From assembly GCF_002234675.1 (NCBI RefSeq), contig NC_019860.2, positions 11,096,586 through 11,160,585 of the forward strand: a DNA stretch of 64,000 nucleotides, given 5' to 3'. Below, piece by piece: positions 48,691 to 60,600 of this stretch; the first letter of the stretch is position 1, and each line of letters begins with the position of its first letter. The notes under the pieces are model-generated. The model saw nothing but the letters and a program-made list of their open reading frames with translations. It searched no databases and was not told the DNA's origin. The position numbers were made by a program, and so were the translations under genes. This DNA is from Oryzias latipes. Lineage: Eukaryota; Chordata; Actinopteri; Beloniformes; Adrianichthyidae.

Positions 48691-51600
48691 TTAGAACGTA
48701 ACATAGTTGGCGGGAAAAATCCCGACCCGCCCATCGTCCAGTTTCCCCTCCCACCAGTCATGCTGGGACTCTGTCCTGGTGATGACGGTGATCTTGTCCC
48801 CTGGGACGATGCTCAAGTCGCCAGGCTGCGCCGCGGTGTATTGGTGAATTGCTGTGACAATCACTGGTCCACTGGCCCCGCCTGATGCAAACCATGACTC
48901 TGCAAAAAATAAAAACGTTGCAAAAATAGCATTAAACAATTTTGTCCTGATGTTTCACCTCATCTATCAATTGGCTATTACTGATGATTTTTCTTTATTA
49001 GACACAATTAACAGGGGGAGCAACATAACTACCTTTAAAAGACTGCACTTTGCAATAACACTAATGCTCGATTTAGTGAATTTATCCCAAATTAAAACAA
49101 ATACAAAAAAAAAAAATTTAAAAAAGAAAACTTTTGATAGTGTTTGAGCTTGAAATCTATATATTTTTTACAGGTTCTTTTTTTCCGTTCTGCAGTTACA
49201 ATTAACATGTCAGTAGAGGGTGCTACAGTTCATTAAAAAACGTATTTCTTTTAATCATAACCCAGTATTTCCAATTTAAAGCATTAAAATGAGTTCAAAT
49301 TTAGTGGGAATTTTGAATTATTAAAGCATAAACAAATTTTTGGCTTCAAAAAATTACTACTTCACTTTTTTGCTTTATTATTACCATTGAACAAAAGTAA
49401 AGCTACAATAAAATATTACAGCCACTATAAAATAAACAAATATATGTCAAAAATAAAAATAAAATTATGATTAAATATAATCAAAGTCAGAAGGTTACGA
49501 TAATAAAGACCTACATTAATGAGAAAAAAAGTCTACTTTTTACAAACAAAAGTAGTAAAATTAAGAAGATGAATTCTACAATAAGGAAACTAAACTTGTA
49601 AAATTATGAGAAAAAGGTCAACAATTTACAAAATAGTAGTAAAATTAAGAAAAGAAATTCTACAATTTACGAAAAAAGTAGTAAAATTATGAGAATTTCT
49701 TTTTTCAATTTACAAGAAAAAAGTTGTGAAATTATAAGGATTTTGTACAAGAACATAATTTCATAAATTTACTAGATTAATGGCATACATTTAGCAAAAG
49801 GCTTACTATGCTTTACCAAGAGACACAGACTGGCTAGAGATATTTGACCCATGAGGAGTGGATTTTGAGCGGGCGTCCCCTTTACACCGTCGACAGAGTA
49901 GTTGCAGAAGTCTAGCTAGTCTAGACTAACTTGTGAATCCACAAATGTACCCAGAGTTGTGTCTCCTAAAGTTGTATAACTTTTTCTTTTACTCCTAAAA
50001 GTCAGAAATTTGCGTGCAAAACACATATATGGTAATTTACATAAGAGATTTTTTTCCCTAAAGTGTTTATCTTGCACATCGTTTCTGCATCGTATGTCTT
50101 ATTGACGAGATCTCCTAGACTTGAAGGAAAGACAGAGTCATGTAAAGCTTTAGACTTACTTGAAGTATCAGATTTATAAGCAGAGACGCTTGGGTAAAGG
50201 GCATTTTTCCCTGCTGTTGACACATAGACACAAGGAATTATAAAACAATAAAAGAAAAGAACAACAACGCGTGAACTAGTTTTGTTGAGCGGGTTTTACC
50301 AGATGAAGCTGTCAACCTCTGGGAGCTGGACGGTTTGGGTGCAGAAGAAGAAGCAGCAGAAGATCTGGAGGGGCGAACGGGGGACTGCAGACACACAAAC
50401 GTGCACTGTTAGCAGTCCATCATGATACACACAACCTGGGAAACAAAGGAAACCTCCAGACAGCTTCTGCAATTAGCAAAAAGGACGTTCATCCATAGAT
50501 ACAGTCTGACTGAACACTAAAGCAAACCTTGAAAAGATAAAAATGATCAATAATTATTTTTAAAAAAAGAGAGCAAGCTCTGAAATAATTTAACCACTAA
50601 ACCATAAAGAGCTAAAAAAAAAAGATTAAAAATTAAATAAAAGTTAACCATTAACCTCAATGGTTGCATCTTTAAACACTACAGTAGTACCTTACACAGG
50701 GAACATCTTGGGGGATTTCTTACTACATGAAACACCATTTTTCATAAACTTCAATGAGAAATAGAAATCCTAAAGGCTTTGATGAGAAATCATGTAATCT
50801 GTTTTTGGTTGTCACAAAGAATAAAAATAAAGAAGAGGCAAAATTACAGGTTAAAAGAATTCACCAAAGCAGGCAATAACACAAAAAAACACAGTAACAA
50901 TAGTTGGAGTAAGTCTTTTTTCCCTTATCTTTATCTTATCCTTATCTTTTTACAAAATACTTATTTTTTCCCTCTCGTTAAGCTTTAGCCACTACTGCCC
51001 TTTTATGGGTGGATGTGGGCTCTCTGCAGAGAGTATGGGGCATGCAGGTAAAAAATATCAAGGTCATACATCGCTCGGTGAACCCGTAGAGCGAAAATGT
51101 TCATGTCAACTTTCTTGGGGGGCGTGCCGCGGGCACTCACTGAACACTGTAAGGGGGGGGGGAGTAGGTGAGATGCAGGCCTGTTGATCTTTTATTCATT
51201 TTCACCCCCCTATTTCACAAGGACTGCACCTGTAAGAGCGTTTATGTGACAACCTGGCTGTTAGAAATGAGGAAATTAGAGTGTAGTTTGTGTGGCTGGC
51301 ACTGATATCTCACATGCACACCCGGTGCGTGCAGCATTTGTATGCGGTCAGTGAGTAGCCATTACTCGCACCTTACTAACGACTAAAGTGTGGCGTAAAG
51401 GCCCCCACCGTACAACAGCTTCACCCAAACATAAGTGTGTGCAACTTACATTAACCTAAAGAATGCACAATACACTTTCACTGCACAACAATTGCACGTT
51501 CCATTTTCAACAACGTCCCTTAAGGTGGCCATACGATCCTCAAGAGAACTGCAAGACACACCTGTGCTCCGCTTAAAGTTGCAGTGGCTCCTCTCTATGG

Positions 51601-54600
51601 CTATGACTAAGGCTTGTGGTTATGCAATATATTCAGACTTCCTTAAGGAGCACTCACAGGCTTGTTCTTGTTGGCCCAGTCAGTGCAGTAAGCCTCGGCG
51701 TAGATGTCCAGGATGTGGTAAAGGTCAGCACACTCTGAAGGAGGATCCACGTCTCCATTCAGAATGGCTGAAGCCCGGATTTCTTGCCTGTAGAATCTGT
51801 TCCATTAAAAAAAAAAACATAATATCTTTAATTTAGGGAAGGAAAAGAAAATTGTTCAAAGGGATAAAGAGCTGTCTGTACTTGCGGTTGGTCTCCTTGC
51901 GTTCAATCAGATAGGACCCCTCCAGAGAAATGCCAGCAAACAAACCTCTGGACCGGCAGTAGGTGAAGACGGCCGCAGTGCTCCGCAGAGCCACATCCGC
52001 CTCCACATTCCTAACAAACACAGTTGATCTGAGTGAAGCAGCATCAGCAGGACCACAGCGCATTCACCAAGGGTTTGTTGTTTTGCCATGCTGGAATGTA
52101 AACAACTTTACCTTTATGGTAAAAATGAATGAACATCAATTATGTGTTGATGATAAACGGATCTAATCCCAACACTAACAACTACCAAACCACTAACACC
52201 ATCCATCCATCTTCCGCTTATCCAGGACCAGGTCGCGGGGGCAGCAGTCTAAGCAAAGATGCCCAGACTTCCCCCGCCCCGGCCACTTCCTCCAGCTCTC
52301 TGGGGGGACCCCGAGACGTTCCCAGGCCAGCTAAGAGACGTAGTCTCTCCAGCGTGTCCTGGGTCTTCCCCAGGGCCTCTGCCCAGTGGGGCATGCCCGA
52401 AACACCTCCCCAGGGAGGCATCCTGTACCTGTACCTGCCTTCTCAATACATACAAAAATAAGCCGAAACAAACATTACTGTGACTACGCTAACTTCCAGC
52501 TTTGTTAGTAACACGTAAAAAAACAAAAAACAGTCCGACAAAGCTACACGTTAGCCACATTAGCATTTTCAGAAAGATTACACCCAATCAGCGCTGTGTA
52601 CCTTTCGAAATTGCTTTAACATCATGAACACATTTTCAAATATAAGGCGATCTAGATTATTAGGTGCAATGTTGTTTTTTGCCTTATAGTGTGAAAAAAG
52701 ATAGTTTGTATAATAAAGAACAAAAATAAGTAAATAAAATAAGTCAGCTTTTGCTAGAGCTTACACAATCCCAGTAAATTCTAAAGCTCAGAAAAGAAAA
52801 CACTATACAGTAGTGAAGCGTCTACCCAATAAACCTAAACAACTGATTCTGATGCGGCATACCAGCACAAAATCCGCTGTCAGAATCCGTTGGAATTGCG
52901 CTGATTGCGTTAACGGTCAAAGAGCTTGTTATTTTGCTGTGGCAGACCACAACTCTGGGGTAAATTTATTTTCGTCATTTCTAATTCTCCAAATACGCCC
53001 AAGGAGGTCTATAGAGTATTTGTGAGTCGACTCCTCCATAAACTGAAGGTTTAAATACAGTTTTTATTTTAAAAAAGCGGAAAAATAGTTAAACACAAAA
53101 AAATGATGTAAAAAAAAATCTAAACCTATTATTTAATGGCATTTTGTTGTGAGAATAAAAAGCATAAAGGTTTTCAAAGGGTGCTGCAATTGAGTATAAA
53201 AATGGATGAAAAATTTTTTTTGGATCACACCAAAAAAAACTACAAAAAAAGTCTCTAGATTGGTTATTTGGATACATTTTTGCAAACGATTAACCGGATG
53301 AAATAACCAAACATTGACATAAAAGACAAAAAAAACATATGGATCCATTTTTGTTTTGTTTTTATGTGCAATTTCTATAATTAGAATTTGTTTTCATGCA
53401 CGAACACGTTGCATCTTCTTATCTGTCAGTAGCTTATTTAGAAAACATGAAGGAATGAGACATCTGGCCACGCCCACAGGCAGAAAGAAAAACCCACAAA
53501 ATGATGGGAGCCAGAACCCTCCGAGCGTCCCCAACAACGCCCTCCTTATTCCAAATCACGACAACCCTTTAAAATCTGAGCTAATGCTGCTGTGGATGCC
53601 TCAGGCTGTCATCACAGCAAGGCCCGTCATTTCCATCAACACTACACATTAGGTGCAATTAAGACGCAGACAGATTGGAGAGGGTTAGTGGGGGGGGGGG
53701 GGGGGGGGGGGGCAGGAATTTACCTGCCTACAGGTCCCACAGCGACGGTGCAGTTCCCGCCCAGCGTCAGGTTCCCGCCCTTTGTGAAGGCCTCGATGGC
53801 TCTGCGCTGATTCAGGATGATCACCAGATCCGACACCTGAACATAGTGTGGCGTTGAACAACATCATCTAACACTTTCAGGGGATTTTTCACTCAAAAGT
53901 TAAGGAGGTGTACTCACTTCCACCCCAATTTCAAATCCTCCGCCTAGGCCGGCAATACCGATGGCTGAGGGTGCTGACCAACCTGAACATGAAAACCATT
54001 TCAAACTTGTTAAATGCTTATGTTCAAACCTGGTTTTATGTTTTTATAAAAGATCAAAGCTTGGCTGAAACCAATCATCCAAAGACATTAGAGTTTAACT
54101 TTTGTTCATACAAAAGCCTGCTCAATGCAGGTATTAATCTTTCATGTGTAGTAAAAACATCTCTGCATCAACAGAAACAAATGCACCATATTTTTAGGTT
54201 TTAAGATGGGATATATTTTAATCGTACATTTCTTTCTGTTGCTCCCTTTAGCGAACCAGCCATTCAAACCTGTCCCCAATTCCTCCTTGCTCACACCTTC
54301 ATGTCCTCCTTGATTTGTCCATGAACCGTCTTCCTCCAGGCCTCTTTCCTACTGTCCCTCCTTTCAACCTGCCCAAATCATCTCCATCGGCTTCCCTACA
54401 TTTATTTCCAAAAACATCTAACATCATCTGTTCCTCTGATGGACTCATTCCTGATCCTATCCATCCTCAACATTCCAAACCAACAACATGGCTGCTCTCA
54501 CCACAGTCTTCCACACCTTTCCTTTCGTTCTTGCTGACACTCTTCACACCTTAACTTTCCTCCATCCATTCCAACCTGCTTGCACACGCCTCTTCACCTC

Positions 54601-57600
54601 TGTCCCACATGTGGGTGGACCCAGCAGAGCTTTCAACTTTACTTCGTTACCATTTTTAAAGCTCTGGTGAGCCCATGCCACTTCACGCTTCTTTTTTTTG
54701 GTGCAGAATCTAATATGATACAGCATGACGGGTATTCTTTAGATAACTAAGCCTGTGCAACAGCTTCTTATGGCAGACAAAAGCTCATTAAAGACGAGCC
54801 TGTATTAATAAGACTTTGGGTTCATTCAGACTGGAAAAATCTGTTGGTCCGGACCCAATCAGCTTAATTTGGTCCAGATTCGAGTCCTGAACCTTGTGTT
54901 TGACTGCCGTCAAGGGAACTTTCCTGTTCTGGGCTAAAGCTTGTAAACAAAACCATGTGACTAAATATCTCTTTACTCATTGGTCAGGAATTACGAGGGT
55001 GGGGCAGAGCAACTAGAGGCATTATGGAGGTCCTGCGCTTTTAGTTCATTCAAACTTAATATTTCGCTCACAACTTTTGGAAGTCTGCATCAACATCAGG
55101 CTCAACATTTTTTACTCGCTTTTTGGTCTGGTGGAGTCATGCTGTAGGGCGGTTACTGGCAAGAAGACAGATAAGAAGGTATGCTAATAAGTGTTTATGA
55201 CATATGATTGTCAGGAAACAGTGAGTAGTTATTTGTATTATGTTAAAAATTTAAGTTTCTGAATTAATCTGATCAAATTTCAGTGAGTTGCTTTGTCTCA
55301 GTTGTGGTGTTATGACATTTTTTTAAAAGAGAATTTGTAAGAAAGTATAAAGGTAGCTTTAAGATGACGTCACAGCAACCCCTTTCGGGCATGTTAAAAT
55401 AAACGTTCTCACAAAAAGCCTATCCTATTTTTTTGTCTGATAACACAAAAATTGTTGCTTTATATTTGTCCACGGCTACTCTGTCGCTGCATTCCTACTC
55501 TGCTTACATCAGCTACAGTGTTCATTTTGGTACAACTGCTCGCTCCGGGTCGGACTTTCAGACCGAGTAACCTCACTTTAAGCTGAGCAAATGTGTTCAG
55601 GCTGAATAGCCTAAGAGTGAAAGTATGTCAGCGGTAATACGTCTCCTCTGTGTTTATGCATTCAAAGTATGCCTTATCAGACGCATTAGTCACCAGCAAC
55701 TATCTAATCTTGTATCCACAGTACAGTATAAAAAAGATTTAAGACTGTTGAGAGTAATTTTAAGACTTTAAATGACTTGCCACCATTTAAACTTAAGGGT
55801 GAGCTTTCATGTGAGCTACAAACCCCTAATGACTGTCTTACACTCATGGCATTAGTCTTAAAGTCCTGATTGGGTCATGATAAAACTGACGCGAGCATAA
55901 CTACAGACATGTCTGCAAACGATTCATAAGCCGGCATCAGAAGTCTGTCCAAAACTCCACGAAAAAGTCTTACTTCGGTCAGCGAGTCTGGCAATGACGA
56001 TTCCACTGCCTCCTCTGGCAGTGATCATGAAGCCAGCTTTGATGACAGAGATGATGGCCAGACCCTCCGCCTTTGCTATGACATGAGCTGACACACACAA
56101 AATATATAAAAGTCACATTTTTTTAAACATAATTCCAACTGTTCTCTTAAAACTTAAAAAAAATATACATTTCTTTTACCAGGGATAAGTTTGTCTGGTC
56201 CATATCTGTTGGAGATTTCCGTAAATTCTCTCAGGATCTTGGCAGCCTTCTTTGCCTCAGACCTCAAATTGGAAGGTATTGGGTTCACTGTGAACACAAG
56301 AATAACAGAGGGTTGAAAAGCATTTAAAAGCTCAAGTAAACCGGATTTAATTTAATTTAAACCAAATTATAAAGCATAATGTTTAACTCTTGGGCTATCT
56401 TGTGGGGTCCAGATGACCCCACTCCCAACGTTCACGTTGGTACTCATGATTTCAAATGGGCCACCTTACTAAACTAACACTGAAGCTGTAACTTGAGACA
56501 CCTAAGTAACACATGGTCTTTGAAGTATCTTAACTCTTCGACTGTTTATGTAATCAATGCCAATCAGCTGGTTCTGATGCGTAGAAAAGTGGCTTTGCAC
56601 TGATCTACCACACATTACAGTTTTTCCTCCAATGGTTTGGCTCATTTCTTGAAACAGAAATTACATTTTCACAACAACATGGACACACCTCCAAACTACT
56701 TGGCAATTGTTCACAACAGAATGGCATTTCTCATTATTTTCATCAAATTGCAAATGTCTCAGTACATGTCTGAATGTCTCAGTACATCTTTGCAATTGAT
56801 TAAGTACAGGTAGTCTTTATTTAGCACAATTTCCAAGTTAATAAATCTTGTTGATCTAAACTGTTGATTCTCAGTCTAATGGTTGTTCGCTCCAAAATGA
56901 GTCAGCATCATTTCATTGTGTAAGTCCTCACATGCACAATAGTCTGTTCAATTGTCAAAAATGGTCAAGAACATAATACCATGGATACAATATATGAATC
57001 TCTTGGAACATTTGATCCATTTATTACAGCAATTGACAGTCAGGTGAAACTAGAACTTGGCTAACGAAGGAGGATGTCCCAGGCCAGCGAAGGGGCAATA
57101 TAACTATGTGTGCTGGCATATCTGAGAATGGTGTGGCCAACCACATCCCCAGTCTTGGCCCATACAATACACAGAAGCTCCTCATCTTCTTGGACTGCCT
57201 TCATTTTGATTTGATCCTTGAAAATGAGAGAGATCTCTTAGGGCCTTACCCACCACTATATGTTATTGTACGGGACAATCTGAATTTCCACCGTGGCCCG
57301 CTCATCAGGGCCTGGTTCACTAATCATCCAAGGATGGTCATAGTGTTCCTTCAACCTTACTCTCCTTTCCTCAATCCTATTGAGGAGTTTTTCTCCGCTT
57401 GGAGGTGGAGAGTGTATGAGCATAAGGCTCAAGATCAGAGGTCCCTGCTCCATGCAATGGATGCTGTGTGTGAGGATATTACACGAGATCAGTGTAGGGG
57501 ATGGTTGCAACATGCACGCCGTTTCTACCCTCGTTGCATCACAAGGGAGAATATACGCTGTGATGTGGACGAGAATCTGTGGCCAGACAGACAGAAGCGT

Positions 57601-60600
57601 GTGGACGGCCAGCAGGGTTGAGGACGATGGCCAGGAGAGGGAGGGTGAGGACAGGGACCAGTGAAGAACTGTTAGTTATAAAACTCAAGCATTATTTACA
57701 GCACTGTAGGCTACGGTTGTGCCGATGGACAATACCATCGTCCATCGTGATGGGTGACTGACATCCCGATGGAGAGACACCATCCTGGTGCCACGCCCCC
57801 GCCACGCTGCGAGTAGACACCATAAGACGCGGTTTCATGTGCAAAATATCTTGATAAGGATTATTGGTCGGATTAGAATCCAACCGTGTACATGGGCCCA
57901 GAAAAACTTTTTCAGATTATAAAAACATTCACATGGGTCACACTTTCGGTCGGAATAAATCATTCCCACATGCGCAGTAGTGTTTTTAAAAACCGGAATG
58001 GAAACGTAGTTCCGCCGAGCGGCTACATACGTCAGCTCGGTAATATACGAGATGATCTCCTAAACATGCTTTTATTAATGTTATGGTTATTATGAAGCGC
58101 CTGTTCGCTCATCATTTTCATTTTAATCCGTGTGGTCAGTGCTTTTTCTGTTGAAAAACGGAGCCGGAAAAAGCCCGTGTTAACTTATTAGCAGTATGCT
58201 AACACGGGCTAACAACATTAGCATGAACATAAAATCCATGCGTGAAACGCTGCAATCTGCATCTTGGCTGAACGTAAATATGTGGGAATAACATCAGCTT
58301 TTATTTTGTAGGGACACAACTGGAAACACAAATCCATGTGATTATTTGCACGATTTCTAAGGACTGAGCGGCCTTTCTGCTTCGAAGCTTACACACTGCG
58401 TGAGCTAGCGCTCCGAGCTCTGCCCCGACACACACTTTTACCGGGAGACCCGGTTCTTCTAAATTCCGGTTGCTCGTTCACGTAGAGCTGCGGGACGGAT
58501 CATAGTCCTAAGTCTCCCACACGTAACAAAGCATCCTTACTTCCCCTAAAACACAAAACTGTAAGTCCTTCTGCTCTGCTGGAGACACGGTCGCTCGCTC
58601 CGCCGGTCCACTTGACTAATCAAGTGCAGGACCGGACCACTTCTTTTCTATTCTGTTTATTTATTTTTTTAAGTCACTTCCCTCAGTTTAGACTGGATCA
58701 TCACGGATGAGTCATTATTTGGGAAATAAAATAAATAAAGTAATAAAGTAAAATAATGAATAATATTTATATAATAAAAAAATACCCCCCCCGATGATAT
58801 CATCGTCCATCCCGATGGTTGACTGCAAACATCGTCAACTGCCAATTTAGGGGACATCGCCCAACCCTACTGTAGGCTGTATATCATTTTCATTGTTTTT
58901 TGTTTGTGTGTAATAATAAAGTATATTATGCTGTATACATTTTCTTTTTACTCTGATGTATGAAAGTTACTTTATGTGTGTGAATGATAATGGTTACGAT
59001 TTCCTTGGCAGTATGAGTGCAATGTGTGCTGGTAAACCTAAGAGACTCTTACCCTAAAATCCTTTTTCATTTTTTCAGTTTTATACAAAATTGTATTCCG
59101 TTAGCTATACAAAAACAGTACAGTAACCATTGTCAATAAAGGACTGAGCTAAGACTGAAAGGTGGACACGAGGGTTATTTCAATGGTTCTCTGCTGTAGT
59201 GACAAAACATCTAATCATTTTGACTTGCTGTGCTTACACAATGTGAAAGGGACAAAGTATTTTGAGGGCACTGACTGTTTGAATAAGGAAATTTAGATTT
59301 GACACATGAGTGAATTGTTTTGGGAGAGATATGAGCTTTTGCAGGAGAACCATGGCGTTGTGCTGAACCATCCACATTATTTTGGCAAAAGCACCAAGAG
59401 TGTTGAGAACGTCCGGTCTGCTTCAAGAAATTAGCCAAAGCAATTGAGAAGAATCTTTGCCATTTTGGTGGCACTGACTCTTTACATGGGAAAGGAATTT
59501 AGTTTGGAGCATGAGTGAACAGTTTTGGGAGATATATTAGATTTTGCAAGTGAGCTATTGTGTTGGGCTGAACTGTAAGACTGTTTTGCCAAATGATCTT
59601 AGAGTTTTCAGAATGTAATTTCTGTTTCAAGAAATGAGCCAAACCAATGGAGAAAAACTGTAATGTAAAGTGTGGCATTGCGGTGCAAAGCCACTTTTTT
59701 CATGCCAGAATCAGCTGATTTATGCAGTAGAGGTGTAAGAAAGAAAAGAAAGAAAATAGATTATGAGAAATATCACGATGTCTCATTGACAAAACGATAT
59801 TCAATTCATGATTTATAAGCAAACGTATGGTTCAGTCTCTTACTTTTGTTTGCAACTTAAAACTCCAACCGCTAGCTGGCAGCACCCCACACCAAACCTC
59901 TTTCAGCAGCTCTATACCAAAACAACAGGATGTCACGAGAACTAGGCCTGCACAATATACCGCAAATTTATAGTTATCGCAATATCAAGCTTTGCAATAT
60001 GCATATCGCAAAAGACAGCAAATTTGCAATAAATGGTTACCTTAGATGTGGCCAAACAATCTTATAGCAGCTTGAAGTGTTTAATGGATTGAAGGAAACC
60101 CTTTCTGCATTTGACCAATCAGATGGACCCCTTCACGTTGTTAACTAATCGGATGGCGCCCTATTATGTTGTATGTTCGCCTCCTACGTCAACAAGAGTC
60201 ATTTGTAGTATAATTTTTAAGCTGTTGTAATGGAATGGGAATAATATTTTTGGTTGTTTTGCTAATTGTTTATATACCGCAAATTATATCGTTATCACAA
60301 TATTAATCACTGATATCGCGAGTTTTCTTCATACCGTGCAGCCCTAACGATCCATCTTGTGTCAGTTCACTTATGAGCTTCAGGGTTATTTTTTTTTTAT
60401 TACAGAGCTTAACGAGACATGTAACACTCAGTTTTACTTAGGGTTAGGTACTGAAACTGCCAAGTTGCTATCGGTAACTTTGCGTGCACAACTACCGGCA
60501 CTATAGAAAAGCGCAGATTTTGGTGTTTCGTTTCAGACATGTCAATCACTTAAATTCTATTCAGTTTTAACATACATTTCTAGCCCATCGTTTTACATCT

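Larger units (their letters stand above)
56618..59660 (+). mobile_element. Tc1/mariner-superfamily transposon (IS630-like DDE), inactive
   Basis: The terminal inverted repeats are about 55 bp: CAGTTTTTCCTCCAATGGTT then GGCTCATTTCTTGAAACAGA on the left, and their inverse at 59606-59660. Both ends are flanked by TA (56616-56617, 59661-59662), the target of this superfamily. The element carries a 5'-truncated transposase (57106-57621) and is itself interrupted by a hAT element (57712-58869). It lies in sh3yl1 intron 1, opposite in orientation to the host gene. Confidence 0.85.
56525..59736. repeat. Palindromic MITE split at its centre by a Tc1/mariner-type element
   Basis: The left arm (56525-56617) has AATCAGCTGGTTCTG, AAAAGTGGCTTTGCAC, CCACACATTA. 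The right arm (59661-59736) is the inverse: TAATGTAAAGTGTGG, GTGCAAAGCCACTTTTTTC, CAGAATCAGCTGATT. Joined without the insert, the arms form one hairpin centred on ACATTAATG. Same family as 15222-15862. Confidence 0.75.

Noticed and set aside
49490-49760. Repeated AAAATTATGAGAA words as a CRISPR-like array
   Set aside because: The units are imperfect, AT-rich and irregularly spaced in a vertebrate intron; simple tandem decay explains them.
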